Below, one piece after another: positions 35,112 through 44,140 of a DNA stretch of 64,000 bases. Under the pieces are notes generated by a model. It was not told where the DNA came from, did not search any database, and saw only the letters and a program-made list of their open reading frames with translations. This DNA is from an uncultured Eubacteriales bacterium. GTDB taxonomy: Bacteria > Bacillota > Clostridia > Oscillospirales > Acutalibacteraceae. The stretch lies in the NCBI GenBank assembly GCA_910577755.1, contig CAJTNL010000011.1, forward strand, positions 10,934 to 74,933, in the 5' to 3' direction. The translations under genes were made by a program, and so were the position numbers. How positions within the stretch are numbered: position 1 is the stretch's first letter; each line of letters opens with the position of its first letter.

Positions 35112-36697
35112 GGATCTTGAAATTGGTCGCAGTTTTGGCTTCGGTTGGAGTGATAGCTACATCTTTAGTTGGTTGTGGAAATAGCAATTCGCAAAACAGT
35201 ACAGCAAGCATGACTGACTCCGCCAGTACTGGGGGACTCACATCCGAAAAAGTCTTTAATTATGGTACCACAGCCTATGGTGTGGCAATGGGCAATGCAG
35301 GGTTAGATCCGCATATTTCTTATATGGGATGGTCTTCTGTGCGATACGGTGTTGGTGAAACGCTGTTTAAATTTAATGAGGCCATGGAGTTAGAGCCGTG
35401 GCTTGCCACAAGTTATGAGCAGGTAGACGATACTACTATTATAATTTATCTACGTGATGATGTGACTTTTCATAATGGTAATAAAATGACTGGTCAAGCT
35501 GTCAAAAAATGTTTTGAGCGTTTGCTTGAAAAACATGATCGTGCTCCGATGGATTTAGATGTCAATTCTATTGATGCAGATGGTCAAACAGTTACTTTTA
35601 CTACCAATAAGCCAAATCCGGCGTTTGTGAATGCCATTTGCGATCCATATGGGGCTATTATTGATGTAGACGCAGGAATAACAGAAGATGATAATGTAGT
35701 TGGCACAGGTCCATATATCGCTGAAAAAGTATCTCCCACAGAGATCAATTTAAAATCTTATGATAATTATTGGAGTGGTAAGGCAAAGGTGGATAAAGTA
35801 AATGTAAAAAGTATTACAGATGGCGATACTTTGACAATGGCGTTGCAAAGCGGTGAAATTGATGCAACGCAGGGGCTACCATATGCCAGTTTATCTTTAT
35901 TTCAAAATCACACAGACTATACCATCAGCAGTGCAGATACTTCGCGTTTATATATGATGGCGTATAACTACAAAACTGAAGTTTTGCAGGATGTAAACGT
36001 GAGAAAAGCGATTGCTTCCGCAATTGATAAAGAAGGTTTTACCAAAACATTGTTAAATGGTAACGGTACACCTGCGGTCGGAGCTTTTCCATCTAATTTT
36101 ACATTTGGTAATGAAAAGGTGACTGCACCAGCATATGACTTAGAGGCAGCAAAACAGTTATTGACAGAAGCGGGTTATACAGATACCAACGGGGATGGTT
36201 ATGTAGATAAAAACGGTCAGAATTTAACGATTAGATGGCTTACGTATACTTCGCGTCAGGAATTGCCCAAGTTGGCCGAATCTGCTCAGGCAACTTTAAA
36301 ACAAATTGGAATTGATGTAAAGGTAAATGCAACTGATAATTATAAGGACTTTTTAAAAAAAGGAGATTTTGATATTTATGCAAGTGCGTTTGTAGCAGCG
36401 CCAACCGGGGATTCGCAATATTTTTTTATGACGCATTTGGATGATAATTCGGTAGGTAACACTGGCTCTTATCATAGCGAGAGAATACAGGAGCTGATGA
36501 ACCAGTTGCGTATAGAATTTGACACTGACAAACGTTCTGACCTAGCAATTCAAATACAGCAACAGGTTTTGGATGACAATGCGTATACTTTTGCTTCTCA
36601 TTTAAAAATGTCGTTTGTGACGAAAAAGGGAGTAACAGGTTTTACTGCGCATCCGTCAGATTATTATGAGATTACAAACAAACTGGATATCAACTAA
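35108..36697 (+). CDS. Extracellular solute-binding lipoprotein, family 5 (nickel/peptide)
   Basis: A 529-residue lipoprotein receptor. The signal peptide ends in the lipobox LVGC, with Cys23 to be lipidated. The mature protein shows the SBP family 5 pattern: LEPWLATSYEQVDDTTIIIYLRDDVTFHNG split around residue 105, GTGPYIAEK, VRKAIASAID and AAKQLLTEAGYTDTNGDGYVDKNG. That last Asp-rich loop resembles a calcium-binding EF-like loop found in clostridial members. Family 5 binds peptides, nickel chelates or opine-like metallophores; the ligand cannot be decided from sequence. Confidence 0.92.
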   Translation: MRILKLVAVLASVGVIATSLVGCGNSNSQNSTASMTDSASTGGLTSEKVFNYGTTAYGVAMGNAGLDPHISYMGWSSVRYGVGETLFKFNEAMELEPWLATSYEQVDDTTIIIYLRDDVTFHNGNKMTGQAVKKCFERLLEKHDRAPMDLDVNSIDADGQTVTFTTNKPNPAFVNAICDPYGAIIDVDAGITEDDNVVGTGPYIAEKVSPTEINLKSYDNYWSGKAKVDKVNVKSITDGDTLTMALQSGEIDATQGLPYASLSLFQNHTDYTISSADTSRLYMMAYNYKTEVLQDVNVRKAIASAIDKEGFTKTLLNGNGTPAVGAFPSNFTFGNEKVTAPAYDLEAAKQLLTEAGYTDTNGDGYVDKNGQNLTIRWLTYTSRQELPKLAESAQATLKQIGIDVKVNATDNYKDFLKKGDFDIYASAFVAAPTGDSQYFFMTHLDDNSVGNTGSYHSERIQELMNQLRIEFDTDKRSDLAIQIQQQVLDDNAYTFASHLKMSFVTKKGVTGFTAHPSDYYEITNKLDIN

Positions 36698-36710
36698 AAG
36701 GAATATAGAT

Positions 36711-37652
36711 ATGCAAGCATTGCTGCAAATTAAAAATTTAGCCGTCAGCTATTACGGATTACCTATTTTAGAGGATGTTGATTTATCAATAGGTCAGGGA
36801 GAGATTATCGGTATAGTGGGGGAATCTGGTTGCGGTAAAAGCACATTGATTCGTGCTGTGATGGGTTTGCTTGGCAGTGGTGGAAAAATTAACAGCGGTT
36901 CAATTATATTTGACGAAACTGATATGTTAGAGATTTCTAAAGAAAAGGTCCGTCGGCTTCGCGGAAGTAAATTAGGTATGATTTTCCAGAATCCTGAGAT
37001 GTCTTTTAACCCCATTCGCAAGTTTCAAGCACAATTCTTAGAAGCCATGCGGAGCCATGGGAAAATTAATAAAAAAGAAGCGATAGAGCAGATTATGTCT
37101 TTATTTCTCAAATTGAATTTACAGGATGGAATGCAGATTTTGAATAGCTATCCGTTTGAGCTAAGCGGAGGTATGAACCAACGTGTTGCGATTGCATTGG
37201 CAATGGCGTTAAAACCTAAATTACTGTTGGCAGACGAGCCCACTAGCGCCTTGGATGTAACGGTACAGGCACAGGCTGTAAAAGAAATTATGCATTTAAG
37301 AGATGCTTGCGGTACAAGTATTCTCATGGTTACGCACAATATAGGGGTGGTATCTCATATTGCAGATAAAGTTGCGGTGATGTATGCAGGACGTGTTGTG
37401 GAATTCGGTGACAAGCACGATGTGCTGCTACAGCCGAAGCATCCATATACACAAGCATTGATTGCGTCAATTCCGCAAATTGGCGGGGGTATACCTAAAG
37501 GTATAACAGGGTGTCCGCCAATTTTTGGAGAAAAATTGGCAGGCTGTGGTTTTGCGCCTCGTTGTGACCTATACGATAAGGAATACTGCTGCAACAAACC
37601 AGATGTAAAGGTATATGGAAACGGTCATTGGGCATTGTGTGGAAAGCTGTAA
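36711..37652 (+). CDS. ABC transporter ATP-binding protein (DppD/NikD family)
   Basis: A 313-residue ATPase. Walker A GESGCGKST, Q-loop FQNPEMSFNP, signature ELSGGMNQR, Walker B LLADEPTSALDVT and H-loop TH are all intact. The C-terminal oligopeptide/dipeptide extension includes the cysteine motif CGFAPRCDLYDKEYC, which in this family may bind an Fe-S cluster. The start at 36711 has AAAAGGA upstream; an earlier in-frame ATG overlaps the receptor gene. Confidence 0.94.
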   Translation: MQALLQIKNLAVSYYGLPILEDVDLSIGQGEIIGIVGESGCGKSTLIRAVMGLLGSGGKINSGSIIFDETDMLEISKEKVRRLRGSKLGMIFQNPEMSFNPIRKFQAQFLEAMRSHGKINKKEAIEQIMSLFLKLNLQDGMQILNSYPFELSGGMNQRVAIALAMALKPKLLLADEPTSALDVTVQAQAVKEIMHLRDACGTSILMVTHNIGVVSHIADKVAVMYAGRVVEFGDKHDVLLQPKHPYTQALIASIPQIGGGIPKGITGCPPIFGEKLAGCGFAPRCDLYDKEYCCNKPDVKVYGNGHWALCGKL

Positions 37653-37665
37653 AGAGAGGTTTGGT

Positions 37666-38613
37666 ATGAGAGTATTGGAATTACAAGAGGTTAAAAAAAG
37701 CTTTCGAAAAAATCAAAATATCTTTGCAGCCGTCGATGGTGTTAGTTTTCATATTGAAGCGGGAGAATGCGTCGGTTTGGTGGGAGAATCGGGCTGTGGA
37801 AAAAGTACCATTGCACGTTTAATTACACGCTTAGAGAAAATGGATTCTGGCGAAATTACGGTTAATGGGAAAAACATGGCAAAATTGAAAGGGAAAGCGT
37901 TACGGAAGTCTTATCAAAAATTACAAATGGTATTTCAAAACCCCGTAGATTCTTTTAACCCCAAACTTAAAATTGGCAGCAGTATTGGAGAAAGTCTGAT
38001 TAATTTTGGGAGATATCATGGCCAAGTAAAGCAAAAAGTCACCCAATTATTAGAGATGGTTGGATTAAAAGCAGAGTATGCTGCTCGTTATCCTCATGAA
38101 ATAAGCGGTGGTCAATGCCAACGTGCAGCAATTGCAAGAGCTATTGCCGTTGAACCAGATTTGCTGATTTGTGATGAAGTTACCAGTGCGTTAGATGTTT
38201 CTATACAAGCGCAGATCGTAAATTTAATTTTAAAGCTACAAAAAGAGTTGCATATGTCATATCTGTTTATCTCCCATGATTTGGCTTTGGTACAGAGCAT
38301 TTGTAATCGTGTACTTGTGATGCATTGTGGGAGAATTGTAGAGGAGGGGACTATACAGGACGTAATTGAACACGCAGTCCACCCCTATACACAATTGCTA
38401 TTGTCATCTGTATTTCCCATCAATCCCAGTAAACAGTGGGAAATACCTTCAATACCACAACTGACTGCTAATGCCAATAAGGGAGAGGCATGTAAGTTTT
38501 GGCAGAGGTGTCCGTATTGTATACAGCGATGTAAACAGGAACATCCGCAGCTTATTCAACTAAACGGTAGCCATCGTGCGGCTTGCCATTTGATAAATGC
38601 TTCAAAATGCTAA
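37666..38613 (+). CDS. ABC transporter ATP-binding protein (DppF/NikE family)
   Basis: A 315-residue second ATPase of the importer. Walker A GESGCGKST, FQNPVDSFNP, signature EISGGQCQR and Walker B LICDEVTSALDVS: the usual Glu-Pro after Asp is Glu-Val here, which still leaves the catalytic Glu. The C-terminal cysteine motif (CKFWQRCPYCIQRC) is present. Starts 14 bases after the previous gene with GAGAGG upstream. Last gene of the operon; no clear terminator follows. Confidence 0.94.
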   Translation: MRVLELQEVKKSFRKNQNIFAAVDGVSFHIEAGECVGLVGESGCGKSTIARLITRLEKMDSGEITVNGKNMAKLKGKALRKSYQKLQMVFQNPVDSFNPKLKIGSSIGESLINFGRYHGQVKQKVTQLLEMVGLKAEYAARYPHEISGGQCQRAAIARAIAVEPDLLICDEVTSALDVSIQAQIVNLILKLQKELHMSYLFISHDLALVQSICNRVLVMHCGRIVEEGTIQDVIEHAVHPYTQLLLSSVFPINPSKQWEIPSIPQLTANANKGEACKFWQRCPYCIQRCKQEHPQLIQLNGSHRAACHLINASKC

Positions 38614-39358
38614 CTGTTTTTTATAAATTGATACATTTGAGTAAAAGTTTATGACTCGGCTATGTATTTAATCATTGTTATGAGATTTTTAGGGCTGTCA
38701 TGCTTATTGGTATTTCTGATTCTATGTGATTTAAATTACTTTTTGAAATTAATCATCATGCTAGTGTTAATATGGTTACGAACTGCCATTAGTGTTACTT
38801 ATTCTTGTAGCACTAAAATGAAGGTTGCGATTGTAATTACAGAAATGTATAACTATAAACGCTTGTTTTCACAGCGCCAAGTAGTTTTTGCAGTGTAACA
38901 CTCAGTTATAAAGCATACAACAGACGCACCTAAGTTTAAGCGAATGATATTAAACAAATTTTTAGCTTTTGTAAACCGATTAATATTGAAATTAAAATCA
39001 AAGAAAAAATAGTGTGCAAATTATGTAAAAGAATACTATATATAACAATTTACAGATATGATTGTCGTTGGTATGGAGCAGTAAAATATTTCCTTGTATT
39101 ATGCTGTATTTGCGTCTTTTACAGGATAAATTATGTTTTTCATATTCTACTAGACCCTATTGATTGATTACATAATAATCATGAAAATGATCGGGAAACA
39201 GCTGTACAATGTTTTAAACTGGTAGGTTTTTAGGTGTAATTTTTTGTTATAACAGAATATCTGTGTGTTTTGTTTATGCTTACTGTCTCCTTGCAGTTTC
39301 TAATCTATTACCACAAAAAGTAGCCTGTTTCTTGTATGATATCTTTATTTTGACAGAT
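38614..39358. other. 745-base region without a supported gene
   Basis: Very AT-rich. Short open frames exist but have no credible ribosome site or recognisable product. The one notable structure is a dyad TAGTGTTAC/GTAGCACTA at 38790-38815 with no T-tail. The region separates the importer operon from the convergent biotin operon. No intrinsic terminator was found for either operon. Confidence 0.5.
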
Positions 39359-40708
39359 TTATGTTTTGGTTTCGAGTACTTCTTTGATGCAGGAAGTGCA
39401 AATTTTGATTGCTTTTTTCATATCGTCACGAGTCATAATCAACGGGGGATTAAAATAAAGAATATCACCTAATGGACGTAGCAATAACCCTTTTTGTAAT
39501 GCTTTTTTATAAATTTGATAGCCGTATCGGTAAGAAGCGTCGAAAGGAGTTTTTCTTTCCCTATCTTTTACAAGCTCTATAGCGTTAATTAGACCGATTG
39601 AACGGATATCGCCAATATATGAAAAATTCTCTAGCTCATGCTTGATTAAATTTGTAAAGTAGGCTGAGTTTTCATTAGCGGTTTGTAAGATAGGTTCTTC
39701 CTCTAAAATATTCAATACTTCAATGGCGGCTGCACATGCTAGAGGGTTACCGCAATAGGTATGACTATGCATAAATGCTTTACCTTCTTGATAGTCAGCA
39801 TAAAAGGCATCATAAATTTTTTGCGTGGTAACCGTTAGAGCAGTTGGCATATAGCCGCCTGTCAAACCTTTTGAAAGGCACATCAGATCGGGTGTGATAC
39901 CGGCGTGATTACAGGCAAACATTTTGCCGGTTCTGCCATAACCTACGGCAATTTCGTCTGCGATTAAGTGTACATTGTATTCGTTGCATAACGTACGCAA
40001 TTTTTGTAGATAAACAGGGGAATAAATTTTCATACCGGCAGCGGCCTGAACCAACGGTTCTATGATAAAGGCGCTGGTTTCATTTCCAAAGCGAGCAAAG
40101 CTTTTTTCTGTTTCTATAAAACATTCTGCATGGCATGTGTTACGTGTTTTTCCATATTTACACCGGTAGCAATCCGGCGCTTCTATACGTATTACATCTA
40201 ACAAAATCGGTTTATAAAGTTCAGAATATAAGTCTACACCGCCAACGGAAAGAGCGCCTAATGTTTCACCGTGATATGCGTCTGTCAAGGTCATAAATCT
40301 TTTCTTTTGCGGGTTGCCTGTTTGGTAATGATATTGAAAGCTCATTTTCATGGCGACTTCAACGGCGGCAGATCCGTTGTCTGAAAAAAAGAATTTTTCT
40401 AATCCCGTTGGTACAATTTTATGAAGCTTTTCACACAAAGTAATGGCAGGAGTATGTGAAAAATTTGCAAAGATCACATGTTCTAATTGATCTATTTGTG
40501 TTTTGACTGCTTGATTAATTCTATCATTGCAGTGACCGAGCAAATTGCACCACCAGGAGCTGACAACATCCATGTAAGAGTTACCCTGTGTATCATATAA
40601 ATACATGCCCTTGGCATGTTGTATAATAATAGGAGGCAATTCCTCATAATCTTTCATTTGTGAACATGGATGCCAGATATACTGTAAATCTTTTTCTGAT
40701 AAATTCAT
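39359..40708 (-). CDS. bioA: Adenosylmethionine-8-amino-7-oxononanoate aminotransferase
   Basis: A 449-residue class III PLP aminotransferase that turns KAPA into DAPA using SAM as amino donor. The PLP lysine is in LSKGLTGGYMP; the substrate-binding N-terminus IWHPCSQMKDY and DVVSSWWCNLLGH are BioA-specific. DEIAVGYGRTG supplies the cofactor aspartate. ATG with AAAGAAAG upstream. Last gene of the birA-bioYBDA operon; a hairpin-containing 106-base gap separates it from bioD. Confidence 0.96.
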   Translation of the reverse strand: MNLSEKDLQYIWHPCSQMKDYEELPPIIIQHAKGMYLYDTQGNSYMDVVSSWWCNLLGHCNDRINQAVKTQIDQLEHVIFANFSHTPAITLCEKLHKIVPTGLEKFFFSDNGSAAVEVAMKMSFQYHYQTGNPQKKRFMTLTDAYHGETLGALSVGGVDLYSELYKPILLDVIRIEAPDCYRCKYGKTRNTCHAECFIETEKSFARFGNETSAFIIEPLVQAAAGMKIYSPVYLQKLRTLCNEYNVHLIADEIAVGYGRTGKMFACNHAGITPDLMCLSKGLTGGYMPTALTVTTQKIYDAFYADYQEGKAFMHSHTYCGNPLACAAAIEVLNILEEEPILQTANENSAYFTNLIKHELENFSYIGDIRSIGLINAIELVKDRERKTPFDASYRYGYQIYKKALQKGLLLRPLGDILYFNPPLIMTRDDMKKAIKICTSCIKEVLETKT

Positions 40709-40760
40709 AGGCTGTCACAGCTTTCTTTATTAAAATAATACTATCATTTGTTTACCTACT

Positions 40761-40800
40761 ATCAAGCGCCATACCGTTTTTATAGGGTATGACGCTTGAT
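40761..40800 (-). other. Intercistronic hairpin between bioD and bioA
   Basis: ATCAAGCG+CATACC pairs with GGTATG+CGCTTGAT (14 bp, one internal mismatch) around a 10-base loop. No U-tract follows on the minus strand. It is probably an mRNA stability or processing element that sets bioA levels relative to bioD. Confidence 0.5.
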
Positions 40801-40814
40801 GGAAATTTTATTGA

Positions 40815-41507
40815 CTAATTGCCGCAAAGCTGCAGCAAGGTTGTAATATCTAATTTTAAGTTGGTATCGTGTTGTTTAACGTGTGCTATAATCGGAATAT
40901 CTGTTAAGGTTTCAATTTGTAAATGATTGTCTTGATGTATGGGATTTTTTTCTTCATATTGGTTTAGCAAAATTCCTTTAATTTCAATACCGGCTGATTT
41001 TGCATATTCTACCGTTAAAACAGTACTGTTAATAGTGCCTAATCCAGCATCAGCAACAATCAGCACAGGAAGTTGTAAGGCTTTTATTACATCTGTCAGC
41101 ATGATGCGTTGATTGTCCATACGAAGAGGACATACGATACCCCCGCTGCCTTCTGCTACCACGATTTCAAATTGCTCTTGTATTTTTTGAAAGTCTGCTT
41201 TTATTTTATCAAGTTCAATTGGGTATTGTTCCATTTTGGCTGCTAAATGGGGGGAGACGGGCGGCTCATATATGTATGAAACTAATTTTTCAGGCGGCAT
41301 AGAGATTCCTGACATAGCTGCTACATACTCTGCGTCGCCCGGTATCAGTTTTCTGTTTTTTAGATTAGCTCCGCTTAATGCAGCTTTATAGTAACCGGCA
41401 TTTATAGCGTTATCCCGTAATTTTTTGATAATCAGCGCCGTGATATAGGTTTTTCCTATATCAGTACCAGTAGCTGTAATAAAAATACCTTTTTTCTTTC
41501 GATTCAT
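40815..41507 (-). CDS. bioD: Dethiobiotin synthetase
   Basis: A 230-residue ATP-dependent carboxylase that closes the ureido ring of dethiobiotin. The P-loop TATGTDIGKTYIT is at residue 12, with catalytic lysine and KAALSG following. VVAEGSGGIVCPL is the conserved substrate/phosphate loop, with Cys replacing a more common Val/Ala. The start codon overlaps the bioB stop by four bases (ATGA). Confidence 0.95.
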   Translation of the reverse strand: MNRKKKGIFITATGTDIGKTYITALIIKKLRDNAINAGYYKAALSGANLKNRKLIPGDAEYVAAMSGISMPPEKLVSYIYEPPVSPHLAAKMEQYPIELDKIKADFQKIQEQFEIVVAEGSGGIVCPLRMDNQRIMLTDVIKALQLPVLIVADAGLGTINSTVLTVEYAKSAGIEIKGILLNQYEEKNPIHQDNHLQIETLTDIPIIAHVKQHDTNLKLDITTLLQLCGN

Positions 41508-42469
41508 AGTATACCTACTGTATAGTTTAGTTGATCTAATACGATTAAATCATCCTGAATTGTAATACCCTCGGTTGTAAGCATATCACCTGAGATAGCA
41601 GCGTTAGCGCCGGACTGAAATGCGGATTTGCCTTTGTCGGTTAGATTGCCGCGTCCCCCTGCAAGACGAATGGCTCCGTTTGGAATAAGAAAGCGGAAAA
41701 TAGCTACAACACGGCACAAGTCCTCTTCTGTTAACTTTTGCAAGTCCCCAAATGGTGTTCCTGGAATGGGATTTAGTACATTGACGGGTATAGAGGTAAC
41801 GCCCAATTCACGAAGCTCCAATACCATATCAATACGGTCTTCCATAGTTTCACCCATACCTATAATGCCGCCGCTGCAAACTTCCAACCCTGCTTTTTGT
41901 GCATTTTTTAGTGTATTTATTTTATCGTCATAAGTGTGGGTAGTACAGACATTTGGAAAATATCTTCGGGAAGTTTCTAGGTTGTTGTGGTATCGCGTAA
42001 CACCAGATTCTTTTAATTTTACCAATTGAGGGTAAGAGAGAAGACCATGGGATGCGCAGAGAGAAATTTGACTTTCTGCGTTTAGTTGACGGTAGGTGTC
42101 GCATACTTCATCCACTTCGTCTTCAGTGAGTGCTTTACCGGAAGTTACGATAGAAAAGCGTATCACTCCGCGTTTTTCATTATGTTGCGCTTCTTTCAAA
42201 ACGGTTTGACTGTCGAGTAGCTGATACTCCTGCGCTGCCGTACAAAAGTGATTGGATTGGGAACAAAATTTACAATCTTCAGAACATTTTCCGCTTTTTC
42301 CATTAATAATTGAGCATAAATCAAACGTATTTTTACAAAAGTGCTCTCGTAATTCGTCGGCTGCCTGGCAGAGCTCGTTTAAAGGCTGTTGCGTTAATAA
42401 CAATGCTTCCTCTCGTGTGATTTGCAACCCATTTAAAATTTTTTCTTTTAAAGTCTGTACAATGCTCAT
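41504..42469 (-). CDS. bioB: Biotin synthase
   Basis: A 321-residue radical SAM enzyme that inserts sulfur into dethiobiotin. The radical SAM cluster cysteines are in GKCSEDCKFC. Conserved CSGGIIGMGE, NVLNPIPGTPF and RLAGGRGNL are present; cysteines and Arg for the second [2Fe-2S] cluster are also seen (SLCASHG, NNLETS). The ATG overlaps the bioY stop (ATGA), and bioY supplies GAGAAA as the ribosome site. A longer in-frame reading upstream lies inside bioY and is not real. Confidence 0.96.
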   Translation of the reverse strand: MSIVQTLKEKILNGLQITREEALLLTQQPLNELCQAADELREHFCKNTFDLCSIINGKSGKCSEDCKFCSQSNHFCTAAQEYQLLDSQTVLKEAQHNEKRGVIRFSIVTSGKALTEDEVDEVCDTYRQLNAESQISLCASHGLLSYPQLVKLKESGVTRYHNNLETSRRYFPNVCTTHTYDDKINTLKNAQKAGLEVCSGGIIGMGETMEDRIDMVLELRELGVTSIPVNVLNPIPGTPFGDLQKLTEEDLCRVVAIFRFLIPNGAIRLAGGRGNLTDKGKSAFQSGANAAISGDMLTTEGITIQDDLIVLDQLNYTVGIL

Positions 42470-43035
42470 GTAGATAATTTCTCCTTTTTTAAGATTGGTA
42501 TTAAACGTTTGCCTAAAAAGGCACATAAAATACATATGACAATATCGCCGGGAATCGGAAGCAAGAAACAATACAGAAACAAGGACCAAAGACCGGCATA
42601 AGTATTTGTATAGAAAGCGGCAATAAAGAAATAGTAAATAACACCGCAGACATATACAATTACTAACCCTGAAAAATTGGCTAGCAATAGGCGTTTTAAA
42701 CTGGGGTTTGACACATGGTGAGTAATCAGACCTGTTACAAACGTACCGATTAAAAAGCCGATTAAATAACCAAATGTAGGCTGCAATACATAGCCGGGAC
42801 CTCCTCCTTCTGTAAATACAGGAACACCGCACAGACCGATTAGGATGTAAACAGCAACGGAAAGCGCGCCATATTTAGGACCGAGAACAATTCCTGCAAG
42901 GGTTGTAAATAACATCTGTAATGTAAATGGTACATAGGGAATTGGAATTTTAATAAAGGCGCCTACGGCAATGAGTGCAGCAAACAATGCGCATAGGATC
43001 AGAGAATAAACGGTTAATTTAGATTTTTTCTTCAT
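42466..43035 (-). CDS. bioY: Biotin ECF transporter S component BioY
   Basis: A 189-residue membrane protein with about six helices that captures biotin. The signatures IPIPYVPFTLQMLFTTLAGIVLG and GGPGYVLQPTFGYLIGF are diagnostic of BioY. It needs a general EcfT-EcfA module for full activity; the fused ECF genes at the start of this window carry their own S-like domain, so the partner is probably elsewhere. Start overlaps the birA stop by 17 bases; AGGGGG lies upstream. Confidence 0.95.
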   Translation of the reverse strand: MKKKSKLTVYSLILCALFAALIAVGAFIKIPIPYVPFTLQMLFTTLAGIVLGPKYGALSVAVYILIGLCGVPVFTEGGGPGYVLQPTFGYLIGFLIGTFVTGLITHHVSNPSLKRLLLANFSGLVIVYVCGVIYYFFIAAFYTNTYAGLWSLFLYCFLLPIPGDIVICILCAFLGKRLIPILKKEKLST

Positions 43036-44014
43036 ATAAAAAATTCCCCCTAATGCTAATTTCTGCGGAATTTAAAGTTTCAGTGAAACCGTTAGGTTTT
43101 TTAATGACTAAACCGCCGTTTTCGGTGATGTCTATTGCAACGGCTGTTTCTGAAGTATAACCCCGAATGACTTCTATTTCTTTACCTAGTATAATTGATC
43201 TGTTTTTATATTCTGCAATAAAGGGACGATTTTGTAAGTCTTTGCATATTGTCATTACATGATGAATGACAGCCGCTGCTACTTGATTGCGTGTAATATT
43301 GGCAGGCTTTTCGATAAAGAGAGAACCGACCTTATTTTGTACAGATTTTGGAAAGGCGGATACCGCCGTATTGAAATTGATTCCGATGCCAAGAATAATG
43401 GATTCAATATTGCCGCTTTCAAAGTCGGTTAATGCTTCAGTTAAAATTCCGCAGACTTTTTTTCCGTTTATGTAAATATCATTTACCCATTTAATTTCGG
43501 CATGAATTTGAGTAACCTGTTCAATTGCCCGTGCCACTGCAACAGCCGCAGCGGTTGTAATTAAAACAGAATTGTCATTGGTTAAGTTAGGACGTAAAAT
43601 AAAACTCATATAAATGCCGCTTCCAGCAGGGGAGTAAAAGGAGCGTCCCATTCTACCGCGACCGGCAGTTTGCTCTTCGGTTAATATAACGGTACCGTGA
43701 GGCGCTTGCTCTAACGCCATTTTTTTCGCAATATGGTTTGTGGAATCAACCGATTTAAAAATATGAATCAAACCGATATCATTGTTTTTTAAAAACAGCC
43801 CCATTCCTTCTATAGAAAGTATATCTGTTTTGTCCGATAAACAATAACCTTTATTAGTAGCAGAGATAATTTGGTATCCTTCTTTTTTTAACTCATTCAT
43901 TGATTTCCAGATGGCAGAACGGGAGATTTGCAACTGTTGCGCTAATTCTTCTCCTGAAATATAAGTGTTGCGCTTAGACTCTAATATTTGTAAGATAAGA
44001 CTTTTTGTAGACAT
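43019..44014 (-). CDS. birA: Bifunctional biotin-protein ligase/biotin operon repressor
   Basis: A 331-residue protein. The N-terminal winged HTH (about 1-62) includes ISGEELAQQLQISRSAIWK. The ligase domain has the biotinyl-AMP loop GRGRMGRSFYSP, KWVNDIYINGKKVCGILTE and a C-terminal SH3-like domain. It biotinylates carboxylases and, as a biotinyl-AMP dimer, represses its own operon. A BirA-box dyad lies directly in its promoter. AAAGGAAA precedes the ATG. Confidence 0.96.
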   Translation of the reverse strand: MSTKSLILQILESKRNTYISGEELAQQLQISRSAIWKSMNELKKEGYQIISATNKGYCLSDKTDILSIEGMGLFLKNNDIGLIHIFKSVDSTNHIAKKMALEQAPHGTVILTEEQTAGRGRMGRSFYSPAGSGIYMSFILRPNLTNDNSVLITTAAAVAVARAIEQVTQIHAEIKWVNDIYINGKKVCGILTEALTDFESGNIESIILGIGINFNTAVSAFPKSVQNKVGSLFIEKPANITRNQVAAAVIHHVMTICKDLQNRPFIAEYKNRSIILGKEIEVIRGYTSETAVAIDITENGGLVIKKPNGFTETLNSAEISIRGNFLYEEKI

Positions 44015-44051
44015 TGTAAATTTCCTTTTATATAATTATTTATTTTCCATA

Positions 44052-44080
44052 ATTATATAAAAACCCCATACGATTGTCAA
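44052..44080 (-). promoter_or_regulatory. Consensus sigma-A promoter of birA-bioYBDA
   Basis: On the minus strand TTGACA (44080-44075) and TATAAT (44057-44052) are both perfect and are separated by exactly 17 bases. The predicted start near 44045 leaves a leader of about 30 bases before birA. The -35 lies in one half of the BirA box. Confidence 0.85.
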
Positions 44081-44117
44081 CTAATTTTAAAATAATAGTT
44101 TACAATCGTATGGGGTT
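44062..44117 (-). terminator. Terminator of the small upstream gene, overlapping the BirA operator
   Basis: AACCCCATACGATTGT and ACAATCGTATGGGGTT pair perfectly over 16 bp; five further pairs follow one mismatch, and the loop is AT-only. On the minus strand the stem is followed by TTTATATAATT. It lies 24 bases past the stop of the gene at 44141-44389 and would insulate birA from it. Confidence 0.7.
44074..44105. promoter_or_regulatory. BirA operator
   Basis: TTGTCAACT, 14 bases, then AGTTTACAA. This matches the Firmicute BirA-box dyad (TTGTnAACY-N14/15-RGTTnACAA). It covers the -35 element, so biotinyl-AMP-bound BirA should block polymerase. Confidence 0.8.
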
Positions 44118-44140
44118 ATGGTAATAAAGAGAAATGAAAT

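Noticed and set aside
38662..38898. 78-codon hydrophobic open frame after the importer operon
   Set aside because: No ribosome site, low-complexity AT-driven composition, no family pattern.
39263..39472. 69-codon open frame overlapping the bioA 3' end
   Set aside because: Overlaps bioA antisense and has no initiation signal.
42470..42832. Upstream in-frame extension of bioB giving a 442-residue reading frame
   Set aside because: It lies wholly inside bioY in another frame, and the bioB ATG with ATGA coupling gives the normal 321-residue enzyme.
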